Origin: Closterium sp. NIES-65 | Lineage: Eukaryota > Streptophyta > Zygnematophyceae > Desmidiales > Closteriaceae | Reading direction: 5' to 3' | DNA: 64,000 nucleotides | Assembly (NCBI GenBank): GCA_948144175.1 | Contig: CANXME010002049.1 | Location: 186,001 to 250,000, forward strand | Shown: positions 1 to 9,395 of the stretch, one piece after another | Position numbering within the stretch: the stretch's first letter is position 1 | Layout: each line of letters begins with the position of its first letter | Notes under the pieces: generated by a model | The model's database searches: none | Told to the model about the DNA's origin: nothing | What the model saw: the letters and a program-made list of their open reading frames with translations, nothing else | Position numbers and translations under genes: made by a program

Positions 1-195
1 CTCCACCCAGTAGTGCGTCAGCGCTTCCCCCTTGAGCGTTCTCCCCAATCCTCTGAAGAATTCAATGGGATCATGCCCCTCCCTCTCCCAGCAGTATCGG
101 ATGTCATCCACCATCATAAGGTAATTCTTCAGCGTGGGCTCCTCTCCAGGCGCTCCTGAGAAGCGATCTGGCACCTCAATCTTAGGTGGAGCTGC
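1..195 (-). mobile_element. Ty3/gypsy-type gag fragment, cut by the window edge
   Basis: The complement of 195 to 1 reads without stops as a Gag capsid-like segment: it starts near PPKIEVPDRFSG and continues through PTLKNYLMMVDDIRYCWER to GEALTHYWVE. The pattern of a 'P.F.G' start, then Trp and 'FFRGLGRTLKGEA.THY', is that of plant retrotrans_gag domains. The reading frame is broken upstream: the charged open frame at 198-629 is in another frame, so the Gag start is either frameshifted or unrelated. No LTR or primer site could be fixed to its right. It interrupts or follows the MGAT2-like gene, whose C-terminal exons are missing to the right of it. Confidence 0.6.
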
Positions 196-999
196 ACTTA
201 TCGTTCTGCCCGTTCCCCAGCTCGCCGTTCCCCTCTCGCCAATCCCCACATGCTGATCTCCTCTTCCGGCCTCCCTGGATTCGTATCTTCCAGCAGAGAA
301 TCCGTGAAACGCCTCTCCTTCTCGCTGGCTCCGCTGATCTTCCTTATGGTCTCCCACTCTCGGTTCTGGGGTTCCACGCTGAGATCCTCCAACCCCGGCT
401 GATCGGGATCCCATCCCTGGCGCTGGCGAATTGCAGTTAGAGCCCAGTGGAGGCTCTCCCCGTCGGTCGCCCTCCTTTCCTTGATCCGCGCTGCTATTAC
501 CACTCGCGTTCGCTGTTCCTTCTTCTGCTCGGAACCCAGGCGTCTTAGTCGGCAGGTCTTGCCCCTCCATCCTCCGCGCAGGAAATCTGTGACCTGAACG
601 CAGCTGATGAGTATGTAGTTCTTGATCAAGGCCGCTCATCCCTTACGGTGCATCACCGCAGGTCCTCCAGGCGTTCGTACCTGTTCTGCTGAAATTTCAG
701 CACTGCAACTTTTTGCTTGTATGAACAAGTCTAAACCCCCTCGCAAGGGCTCCGTCAGATTGCTCCTGCTTCTCCCTACTGCTAGCTTCCTTTGGCTTAG
801 GAAAACAAGATTACGGTAAGAAGAGAAACATACAAGCAAAAAGCGAGAAACCTGAGTGCTACCCTCGACTACATTCCCTCCTCCTCCTGCCTAGGTTCCT
901 TCTGCAGCACGCTAACTCTAGTGCCAGACGCGAGTCAGCTGCACTGCTCGTGATGGCTCCTAGGTGCTAGCTGGCTCCCACTGGGCCCACTAGGCATGC

Positions 1000-1105
1000 A
1001 CTGCAATCCAGCTGGAATCGAGTTCCTAGCCTGGAATCGCATTCCCAGCTGGAATTGCATTCCCAACCTGGAATCGAATTCCCAGCTGGAATCGAATTCC
1101 CTCTT
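1000..1105. repeat. Degenerate short tandem repeat (about 19 bp)
   Basis: About five imperfect copies of a unit like CTGGAATCGAATTCCCAG follow one another, with changes at a few positions. It lies in the non-coding stretch between the gag fragment and exon 2 of the MGAT2-like gene. The rest of 630-1308 shows nothing I can name. Confidence 0.75.
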
Positions 1106-1308
1106 CTGTACCAACCTCCTCGAATTTCCCTGCACTCGGCTCTGTAAAGCGTATGTACAGTACATACCACGCACACAAAAGAAATTAGAGTACAAGTCCA
1201 GAAATGCACAATTACCTGGCTGCTGTGTAATTCACGCCTTAGCCTGCTGGCTAGGCGTTAATAACACGACACCTGACCTTACTGAATGACTAGTCCCACA
1301 GCATGTAC

Positions 1309-4300
1309 CTTTAACGCCACGAAGTGTGGATCCCTGTACCGCCCATTCTGGTCCACGTCTCCAAAACACGCTCCCTCCTCTTTCCTCTCCTCCTTCTGCC
1401 CCTCCTCCTGCCCGTTTTCCAGCCCCTCCTTCTGCCCATTTCCCTGCCCGTTTTTCCCTTTTCTCTGCCCCTCCTCTTGCTGCCCATCCCTGCGGCCTTT
1501 AAAGCTGCTGCTAGAAGGGCAGTCTAAGGGGGAGCGGTTGGGGAAGGAGCCGTTTTGGAGGTGCAGCGAGAGGGGGAAGTAGATCTGCTTGACAGGGCAG
1601 AAGGTGATTGAGCGGATGAGGGCGTCGACTGCAGGGAAGAACCCGTCATGGCTGGTGAGAGGGGGGAGTAGGCACAATATATGGGCGAAGAACAGATGAT
1701 TAATGGGGCGCTGGGGAAGTGGAGCTGTTTGACAGGGCAGAAGGTGATTGCGCGGACGAGGGCGTCGACTGCAGGGAAGAACCCGTCATGACTGTTGAGA
1801 GGGGGTGGGGGGAGATGAGTGCAGAAGGGGCGGAGAGGGAGGGAAGGAGACCATTAGGAGGTGCAGGGAGAGGGGAAGGTAGCGACGTGGAGAGGTGGGA
1901 GAGGGGGAAGTAGATCTGTTTGACAGGGCAGAAGGTGATTGAGCGGACGAGGGCGTCGACTGCAGGGAGGGAAGATCGTCGTGGCTGTTGAGTAAGAGGT
2001 GGGAAATGGGGGCAATGGGGGGACACAGAGGGTGACTGTTGAGAAGAAGGGAAACGGGAGCAAAAGGGGCGGAGAGGAAGGGAAAGAGACGTGGCAGAAT
2101 GTGATAGCACGGATGAGCGAGTCAACTGCTGGGAAGAACCCATCGTGGCTGGTGAGAGGGAGGGGGGAAGATGCGTGCACAAGGGGCGGAGAGGGAGGGG
2201 GGAAGATGCGTGCACAAGGGGCAGAGAGGGAGGGGGGAGGATGCGTGCACAAGGGGCGGAGAGGGAGGGGGGAAGATGCATGCACAAAGGGGGGAGAGGG
2301 AGGGAAGGAGACAATCAGGAGGTGCAGTGCAGGGAGAGGGGAAGGTAGAGACGTGGAGATGTGGGAGAGTGGGGAGTAGATCTGCTTGACAGGGCAGAAG
2401 GTGATTGAGCGGACGAGGGCGTCGACTGCAGGAAGGGAAGACCCCGGCCGCTATGTCTATGGCACCTAATAACCAGCAGGCACGCACCTGACAATGAGGA
2501 GGGTTTCGTTGATTCCTTGGACTTCAGACAGAGCATTTAACGCCACTCATAGGTACTCTTCCCGCCTGTGCACATACAGCACCACTATCACCACTGCCTG
2601 CTCCCCTAAGGCTCTCGGTTCTCAGCAGGCTTTTGAGACGTCTGAAAAGTCGGTTATCAGCAGGCTTTTGAGACGTCTGAAAAGTCGGTTATCAGCAGGC
2701 TTTTGAGACGTCTGAAAAGTCGGTTATCAGCAGGCTTTTGAGACGTCTGAAAAGTCGGTTATCAGCAGGCTTTTGAGACGTCTGAAAAGTCGGTTATCAG
2801 CAGGCTTTTGAGACGTCTGAAAAGTCGGTTATCAGCAGGCTTTTGAGACGTCTGAAAAGTCGGTTATCAGCAGGCTTTTGAGACGTCTGAAAAGTCGGTT
2901 ATCAGCAGGCTTTTGAGACGTCTGAAAAGTCGGTTATCAGCAGGCTTTTGAGACGTCTGAAAAGTCGGTTATCAGCAGGCTTTTGAGACGTCTGAAAAGT
3001 CGGTTATCAGCAGGCTTTTGAGACGTCTGAAAAGTCGGTTATCAGCAGGCTTTTGAGACGTCTGAAAAGTCGGTTATCAGCAGGCTTTTGAGACGTCTGA
3101 AAAGTCGGTTATCAGCAGGCTTTTGAGACGTCTGAAAAGTCGGTTATCAGCAGGCTTTTGAGACGTCTGAAAAGTCGGTTATCAGCAGGCACGCACCAAC
3201 AACAAGCCTGAGGTACCTGCTCACCAACAAGCACGCACCTGACAATGAGGAGGGTCTCGTTGATGCCTTGGACTTCAGACAGAGCATCTAAAGCACCTTC
3301 AGGTATTCGCGCCACTATCACCTGCTCCTAGCAGCACCCCTTGCATTGCACCTTGCAGTACCCTTCGCGCTCACACACACTCACAGCGCACCTGACAATG
3401 AGGAGCGTCTCATTAATGCCTTGGACTTTAGAGAGAGCATCCAGAGCCACTCTTGGGTACTCTTCCCGCCTGTGCCACTGTCACCCGCTACTCATGCTCC
3501 CATCTCTACGCTACCAGCACTTGACCGTCTGCAGGTTCGCACCTGATGATGAGGAGGGTCTCGTTGATGCCTTGGACTTTAGAGAGAGCATCCAGAACCA
3601 CTTTCAGGTACTCTGCCCTCCTGTGCCAGAGCCACTTTCAGGTACTCTGCCCTCCTGTGCCAGAGCCACTTTCAGGTACTCTGCCCTCCTGTGCCAGAGC
3701 CACTTTCAGGTACCCTGCCCTCCTGTGCCAGAGCCATTTTCAGGTACTCTGCCCTCCTGTGCCAGAGCCACTTTCAGGTACTCTGCCCTCTTGTGCCAGA
3801 GCCACTTTCAGGTACTCTGCCCTCCTGTGCCAGAGCCACTTTCAGGTACCCTGCCCTCCTGTGCCAGAGCCATTTTCAGGTACTCTGCCCTCCTGTGCCA
3901 GAGCCACTTTCAGGTACTCTGCCCTCTTGTGCCAGAGCCACTTTCAGGTACTCTGCCCTCCTGTGCCAGAGCCACTTTCAGGTACTCTGCCCTCCTGTGC
4001 CAGAGCCACTTTCAGGTACTCTGCCCTCCTGTGCCAGAGCCACTTTCAGGTACTCTGCCCTCCTGTGCCAGAGCCACTACCTGAAGGTAGTACATCTTTT
4101 GAGTCACCTCGATGTACTCAAAAGTCACCTCGAGAGCATCTAGAGCCACATTCAGGTGCTCCTCTCGCCTGTGCACATGCAGCACCACTACCACCTTCGA
4201 GACGTCTTAAAAATCACCAATACCACCTCCACTGACTGTCCCCCTGCAGCACGTGGTTACCAGCAGACACGCACCTGACGATGAGCAGGGTCTCATTGAT

Positions 4301-5970
4301 GCTTTGCACTTTAGAAAGAGCATCCAGAGCCACCTTCAGGTACTCTGCCCGCCTGTGCACATACAGCACCACTATCACCCCCACTGACTGCTCCTCTATG
4401 CCTGAGGTACCTGCTCACCAACAAGCACGCACCTGACAATGAGGAGGGTCTCGTTGATGCCTTGGACTTTAGAGAGAGCATTCAGAGCCACCTTCAGGTA
4501 CTCTGCCCGCTGGTGCACGTACAGCACCACGATCACCTGCTCCTCCTGCCCTATCCCTCCGCCTCCCCCGTGCCTTCCTCCTCCTTTTCTCTCCGCTTCC
4601 GCCCTTCCCGTTTGCGCTCTTCCCCCTCCCCCTGCCTCGGGAAATTTATCCGCATTCCGAACCGGGAGCTCGTTCCTTGCCAGGAGGTCCGGCCGAGCCA
4701 CGACGGGAGGCCACGGATTGCCGAGCCTCTTCCATTCAGCCACCGCCCGCTTCGCCTGCTGCTCCTTCCTCGCAACTTCCGCCAGCATCTTTAGCAGCAT
4801 ATCGTATTTTGAAATCTTCCTCACCAGCCTCCCTGCAACTATTCGAAGCTCCCCTCCCTCCCCCCCTCCCTTCCCTCCTTTCCCTCCTCCCTTCCCTCCT
4901 CCCTTTCCTCCTCCCTTCCCACCTCCACCCCCACCTCTCCTCCCTCCTTTCCCGCTCGCCCTTCTTTTCCCCTCAACCCCTCCGTCCTCACCCTTCTGCT
5001 GCTGCAATGCCAATGCCTGTGCGTCTCTCTCCTCTAGCTTTCGTAGCCACAGCGGCTTATGAGGAGACGAAGATTCATTCTCTCCTAACTCCTCCCCCTC
5101 CCCTCCTCCTTCCTCTTCTCCCCTTTCTCCCATCCCCTCACCTTCCTTCATTCCCCTTCCCCCTACCAGCCAGCCCCACCATCCCCTGCCTGCGCTTTTC
5201 CGCCCCTCCGCCGTTTCCCCCCCTCCGCCCCAACCTGTTCCGCTGGTCTCTCCCCTCAGCCCTGCTGTCACGCCTCCATTTGCCCCTCTGCTTACCTCTC
5301 CTCTCCCCCTTCCGCTCCCCCCTCCCATCCACCCTCCTCCTCTCCCCCTTCCGTTACTGACCACTAACGGAGCCGCTTTCAAGCCGGTTGACTGCTGCAG
5401 TCTGTTGAGTGACGTGATCGTGACGTCATCAAGGCCCAATGAGATGCGAGACGTGTGCATAACTGGTGGATCCAGACCGGTTACATACTCAGATGCTACT
5501 GTAACACTGCTGGTTACATCATCAGTTGCTCCTGTAACAGTGCTGCTTGCATTGTTGATCTTCGCTCGTGCAGGATTGCTGGTAACCAGCTTCTCTCTTT
5601 GGAACCCGCTGCGCGCCGAATCAGATACAGTGCGGCCGATTTTACTGTAGCCTGCTATAGCAAGAGAAGTATCGGCTACACTGGAGAAAGCAGTCGCATC
5701 TAGGGCAGCTAGAAAAGTTTTTCCTCGGGCAGATGAAACATCCGACGTGGAAGGGAGGAAAGTGGAGGATTGGTAGTGATGGAGGAAAAATATACCTGCT
5801 AAGAGCTGAAGGAGAAGGGCTACTGGGAGGAGAATCCGCTGAAATAGAGCCAACGTTGACTTAAACCGGAACGTTAACGGAATCCGTTTGGACTTCGTCG
5901 GTGGTTTGACGTTCGCACGTGCGTCAGCGACGAGAGATCCCCATGATTCTGAAAAAGTCATGGTCGCCAA
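1309..5970 (-). CDS. MGAT2: Alpha-1,6-mannosyl-glycoprotein 2-beta-N-acetylglucosaminyltransferase (GnT-II), partial
   Basis: GnT-II is a Golgi enzyme that adds GlcNAc to the alpha-1,6 mannose arm of N-glycans. Exon 1 is 4433-5970 (512 codons plus 2 nt, donor GTGCGT). It has a type II anchor near residues 38-62 (LLPVALLLQLLAGIFFL), a long Gly/Arg/Glu-rich stem, then the start of the catalytic fold: VIVVLYVHQRAEYLKVAL and INETLLIV. Exon 2 is 1309-1651 (acceptor CACCAG, donor GTACAT). The join restores S-HDG, followed by SITFCPVKQIYFPL and DQNGRYRDPHFVALK, matching the plant GnT-II order (from memory: LLIVSHDG, FCQVKQIF, GNPDQYGNHRSPKIVSLK). The following HHWWW region and catalytic C terminus are not found, so the gene continues beyond the window or is truncated by the gag element. 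The low-complexity stem is much longer than in land-plant enzymes. Extra exon copies lie between the exons (separate entries). Confidence 0.85.
1560..2460 (-). repeat. Array of five exon-2 copies of the MGAT2-like gene
   Basis: The 5' part of exon 2 (coding FFPAVDALIRSITFCPVKQIYFPL-like text) occurs five times. Right ends are near 1651, 1791, 1984, 2152 and 2455, on the minus strand. The first four keep an acceptor-like CAG immediately before the SHDG-like codons. Only the leftmost copy continues into the full exon with its donor. The copies differ, for example one reads VDSLIRAITFCH. Between copies 4 and 5, at about 2155-2310, there is a roughly 43-bp repeat (GGGGGGAAGATGCGTGCAC...) in four to five units. 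The extra copies are best read as duplicated pseudo-exons or alternative exons. Confidence 0.8.
2628..3185. repeat. 35-bp tandem repeat, about 16 copies, carrying a palindrome
   Basis: A 35-bp unit beginning TTTTGAGACGTCTGAAAAGT and ending GTTATCAGCAGG repeats almost perfectly about 16 times. Each unit holds the imperfect palindrome TTTTGAGACGTCTGAAAA. There are no variable spacers, so it is a minisatellite and not a CRISPR array. It lies in the intron between exons 1 and 2 of the MGAT2-like gene. Confidence 0.9.
3600..4080. repeat. 34-bp tandem repeat, about 14 copies, built from exon sequence
   Basis: The unit CAGGTACTCTGCCCTCCTGT plus GCCAGAGCCACTTT repeats with period 34. It matches part of the exon-1-end copy beside it (the minus-strand codons around EYLKVALDAL), so a piece of coding sequence has been amplified. 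Variant units (ACCCTGCC, CATTTTCAGG, CTCTTGTG) recur in a higher-order order, suggesting that blocks of several units were duplicated together. Confidence 0.85.
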
Positions 5971-6575
5971 TGTGGCGAATAAACACCTTCTGGTGTTACC
6001 ACATGCGCGAACGAAGATGCGACATTACAAGTTCAGTTGTGCGAATGAGGTAACACATCAGATCAACTGAGCCGCCGATCTGCCGAGGTGTTTCGCATCG
6101 AAGGGCAGGAGTAAGGCTCCACGAAACGAAGAACGAAGCCTATCGCAACAACAGGAACTCCTTACGACGAGGCTTGATCTACAACAGACATATGCTTCCA
6201 TAGCGATAACGAAGGGTACACATGTCTAACGAAGGAAGCTAGACAGGAGTACCTCCTATAATGGTTAGGCCTGAAGGGATGCTGCCCGAGCGCAGGAAGC
6301 GCAATGAAGAGTGGAAAGCACCTCCTCCGGTAATTATAAACTACGTCGATAGGAGCTCCATGATACAGCAAGTTCCGTTCCGACCCACTAGTCAAATTCG
6401 AATACCACTGTAGAGCGTCCATGGTCGGCCAACAGTCCCAAATGTGTCAGAAGTGTCAGAATTGTGTGGCGGGAAGAGAGTAATCAAGCACTTGTTCAGT
6501 TGAGGAAGATCCGGGATCTCGTTTGTGGCTTTCAGTTGAAGAAGAGTTGAACTCGTAAGAGCAGTCAAACTGTTG
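5971..6575. other. Upstream region of the MGAT2-like gene
   Basis: This 600-bp stretch lies between the MGAT2-like start codon and the Gypsy-1 element. It should hold the promoter of that minus-strand gene. I see only short frames without recognisable domains and no clear TATA box. Confidence 0.4.
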
Positions 6576-6580
6576 TCAAC

Positions 6581-6923
6581 TGTTACGAGTGCAATTGAGT
6601 GAACGAACGAGAATTGCACTATCGAAGCAAAAGTACAATGAGTGAAGGCATGAGCGAAGGATTATATAGCGAAACAATAGTGGTAACGGTAATGGACTGT
6701 GGTTGTCGCGCGTCGAGCCTGGGACTGAGGTTGGGAAAGTGTCGAAGCGTAGGCCCGGAGCGCGGGTTACCAGCCGAGCCGTGAGGTCGGGATGCGATGT
6801 GCGAAAAAGGGCGGGATGATGAATGATGCGATGGTCGCGAGTGGTAACGGTGCTGACTGAGGTGCTACAGTGACGTACGCGCTGGGCAGGGACGCGAAGT
6901 AAGGAAAAGGGAATTTCCTTACA
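6581..6923 (-). repeat. Gypsy-1 3' LTR
   Basis: 343 bp, starting TGTAAGGAAATTCCC and ending ACTCGTAACA in element orientation, with TG...CA ends. It contains a TATA-like CTATATAATCC. It appears identical to the other LTR. Confidence 0.93.
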
Positions 6924-6950
6924 CTACCCCCCTCCCCAAGGAGGCCCCTC

Positions 6951-8729
6951 TTACGAGAGCGCATGGACGTCGCGGAAATTTCGGCTTCGCAGATACTCGG
7001 TGAAGACAGGGTGGTTCTCAATTTTATCCAGGGGGACCCAGTTGTCTTCTGTGGGCGTTCGGTCCTTCCAGCGAATTAGGAACTCGATCCTTCGGGCTCC
7101 CCGAGGGTCGCGGACTCGGTGGCTGAGGATTTTTTCGGGGGTGATGAGTGGTTCGGTTGGGGGACGTGTCATGCTGGCTGGGCGATTTCGTGGCAGTTGG
7201 CTCGTGGATGGGATGTAAGGGCGAAGTAGGCTGACGTGGAATGACGGGCTGACGTACCAGTCAGCAGGGAGGAGGAGGTGGGCGGTGACGGGTGTGATCA
7301 TGTGGCTGATGCGAAATGGCCCACAATATCGGGGGCGAAGTTTTGGAGTGATGGGCAGGCGAAGGTTCTGAGTGTCGAGTAAAACGAGGTCGTCGGGTTG
7401 ATAAGTAACGGGTCTGCGATGTCGATCGGCGTTGCGTTTAGCGATGATGTTTGATTTTTTTATTGCTTCTGCTGCCCTGGTCCGTGCTGCTTGCAGAATC
7501 TCGGCGAATTGTTGTGCTCGTGGGACGGGGTTGTCGGGATTCGGTGTCATGGGTACTGTTGGGTCCTGTCCGTAATTTAAATAAAACGGCGACTGTTGCG
7601 TCGTGGCTGATGGTGCGTTATTGTATGCGAACTCGATGAGTGGCAGCTGCTGTTCCCACGTATTCGGGTCGTCGCACGTGGCTCGAATCAGCTGCTCCAT
7701 GGTCTGATTTGTCCGTTCCGTCTGTCCGTCGGTTTCGGGGTGATAGGATGAACTGAACTGTAAGCGCGTGCCGAACTGCTGCCACAGGTTCCGCCAGAAG
7801 TTGCTGGTGAATTTCGTGTCCCTGTCGCTGATGATCGACGCGGGTATCCCGTGCAGTCGTACGACGGTGGAGATGAATAGTCGGGCGGTTTCTTCGGCTG
7901 TGATGGATTTCCTGCATGCTGCGAAATGAGCCATTTTCGTTAGTCGATCGACGACGACCAGGATCGCGTCATTCCCACTCGCCCCAGCTGGTAACCCCGT
8001 GACGAAATCCATCGTCACCTGCTGCCAAGCACGCTCTGGAGGCGGGATGGGTTGTAATTGCCCCGCTGGTCGCTTCCTGCTTGACTTCATGAGCTGGCAA
8101 GTGGGACACGATGCCACGTGTCGTTGCACATCAGTCAACATTTCTGGCCAGTAGTAGTACCGCTGCAGCTGCTGCCGTGTTTTTTCTACCCCGAAATGTC
8201 CCGAGGTAACTCCGTCGTGTGCTTCCTGTAACAGTAGTTCCCGCAGTAACGTGTATCCCGGTATCCAGATGCGGTCGGTTCCAGTTTTTACGTAATAGAC
8301 TCCTTTTGCCGCTGCGAATTGCTGTGAGTTGCCTCCTGTGAAGAACGGGTCTGTTTGATATCCGTGGGTAAATAGGCCGGTAAGCAGTGGGCTGGTCTGG
8401 GCGAGTAGTATCGCGTGGATCTGGGCAGTGGGGCGGGTCAGTGCGTCGGCGATATTCGATGCTCCTTTTTTGTATGTGACCGTATAGTGAAAATTCGACT
8501 CGAGGAAATCGAGCCATCGAATCTGTCGTGGGTTGAGGTGGGGCTGTGCGCGGAGGTACTGTAGAGATCGGTGGTCTGTCCGTACTGTCACGTCTGCGCC
8601 AGTCAAGTAGCAGCGCCAAACTTTGAATGCATGCACGATCGCGAGCATTTCGCGGTCGTGTATCGGGTAATTTCGCTCAGGCGGATGTAGTTTTCGTGAT
8701 TCGTAGGCGATGGGTTGGAGGCCGTTGCC
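6951..8729 (-). CDS. Gypsy-1 pol, 3' part: RNase H end, integrase and chromodomain
   Basis: Continuous frame downstream of a stop at about 8742. It carries the end of RNase H (YPIHDREMLAIVHAFKVW, TVRTDHRSLQYL), an integrase zinc finger (HFGVEK...CPTCQLMK), the integrase core with its Asp-Asp-Glu positions (TMDFVTGLP, ISDRDTKFTSNFW, SSYHPETDGQTER), a GPFRI-type module, and a C-terminal chromodomain (ILSHRVRDPRGARRIEF, LIRWKDRTPTEDNWVP) that retains aromatic residues. In family terms the integrase inserts the cDNA and the chromodomain guides it to marked chromatin. The natural product would be one Pol polyprotein, so this segment alone is cut off by the upstream stop. Confidence 0.9.
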   Translation of the reverse strand, partial: GNGLQPIAYESRKLHPPERNYPIHDREMLAIVHAFKVWRCYLTGADVTVRTDHRSLQYLRAQPHLNPRQIRWLDFLESNFHYTVTYKKGASNIADALTRPTAQIHAILLAQTSPLLTGLFTHGYQTDPFFTGGNSQQFAAAKGVYYVKTGTDRIWIPGYTLLRELLLQEAHDGVTSGHFGVEKTRQQLQRYYYWPEMLTDVQRHVASCPTCQLMKSSRKRPAGQLQPIPPPERAWQQVTMDFVTGLPAGASGNDAILVVVDRLTKMAHFAACRKSITAEETARLFISTVVRLHGIPASIISDRDTKFTSNFWRNLWQQFGTRLQFSSSYHPETDGQTERTNQTMEQLIRATCDDPNTWEQQLPLIEFAYNNAPSATTQQSPFYLNYGQDPTVPMTPNPDNPVPRAQQFAEILQAARTRAAEAIKKSNIIAKRNADRHRRPVTYQPDDLVLLDTQNLRLPITPKLRPRYCGPFRISHMITPVTAHLLLPADWYVSPSFHVSLLRPYIPSTSQLPRNRPASMTRPPTEPLITPEKILSHRVRDPRGARRIEFLIRWKDRTPTEDNWVPLDKIENHPVFTEYLRSRNFRDVHALS

Positions 8730-8741
8730 GAAGTCCTGTAA

Positions 8742-9311
8742 CTATACAGCTCCGATGGCGATGTCACTTGCGTCGGTAACCACTTCGAAAGGGCGGTGGG
8801 GATCAGCGATGCGTAGGACGGGTGGTGAGCAGAGAACGTTTTTTAGGGCAGAGAAGGCAGCATGCTCTTTCTCCCCCCACGTAAAAGCGACCCCCTTACG
8901 CAGTAAATCAGTTAGTGGGGCTGTTAAACGTGCCATGTCGGGCACGAACCGTCGAACGTAATTAACAAACCCTAAAAAACTCTGCAGTTCCGTGATGTTC
9001 GTCAGGGGGCGCCACGCTTTTACTGTGTCCAGCTTCTTTGGTTCAATCTCAACCCCAGCCTCTGAAATGACGTGACCTAAAAACTCTAGCCTATCCTTAA
9101 AAAACTCGCACTTGGAGCCCTTGGTGAGCAGCCGATGTTCCTCTAAAACCTTAAAAACTGCTTCAAGATCTGCTAAGTGTTGCTGCTTATCCCGACTGTA
9201 AACGAGGATATCGTCGAGGTAAACGATCACGCATTTATCTAAAAGTGGCCTAAATGCCTCGTTCATGGTCATCTGAAAAGTCGCAGGCGCGTTCGTCAAC
9301 CCGAAGGGCAT
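8742..9311 (-). CDS. Gypsy-1 pol, middle part: reverse transcriptase core
   Basis: The frame MPFGLTNAPATFQMTMNEAF is followed by the catalytic YLDDILVYS, then LGHVISEAGVEIEPKK and RNase H start text FEVVTDASDIAIGAV. It ends at a TAG where related elements read VLMQD, and it is preceded by a TGA at about 9396 where SKIDLRSGYHQ is expected. The frame is continuous with the segments on both sides, so single base changes explain both breaks. This copy cannot make full-length Pol without readthrough. Confidence 0.9.
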   Translation of the reverse strand: MPFGLTNAPATFQMTMNEAFRPLLDKCVIVYLDDILVYSRDKQQHLADLEAVFKVLEEHRLLTKGSKCEFFKDRLEFLGHVISEAGVEIEPKKLDTVKAWRPLTNITELQSFLGFVNYVRRFVPDMARLTAPLTDLLRKGVAFTWGEKEHAAFSALKNVLCSPPVLRIADPHRPFEVVTDASDIAIGAV

Positions 9312-9395
9312 TACTGTATACTCGAATGACCCGTACCTAGTCCTAAATGCTGTTTTTGCACAGTCCGATGGTTCGACGCGAATCTGATGGTAACC

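Larger units (their letters stand above)
2489..4385 (-). repeat. Array of exon-1-end copies of the MGAT2-like gene
   Basis: The last roughly 100 nt of exon 1 (coding ALDALSKVQGINETLLIV plus the donor GTGCG) are repeated at about 2489-2600, 3239-3330, 3393-3480, 3543-3640, 4095-4200 and 4275-4385, in addition to the true exon end at 4433-4540. Five of the six copies keep the donor after GTCAG or ATCAG; the one at 4095-4200 does not keep it clearly. The copy at 4275-4385 reads VIVVLYVHRRAEYLKVALDA without a stop. The copy at 2489-2600 has an in-frame stop and the one at 3239 has lost its 5' part. Two minisatellites are embedded in the array (separate entries). Confidence 0.8.

Noticed and set aside
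2628-3185. Regular 35-bp repeats resembling a CRISPR array
   Set aside because: The units are contiguous with no unique spacers, and the context is a eukaryotic intron, so it is a minisatellite.
6162-6422. An 86-codon minus-strand frame upstream of the MGAT2-like gene
   Set aside because: No similarity that I recognise, and it overlaps another short frame. Such lengths are expected by chance.
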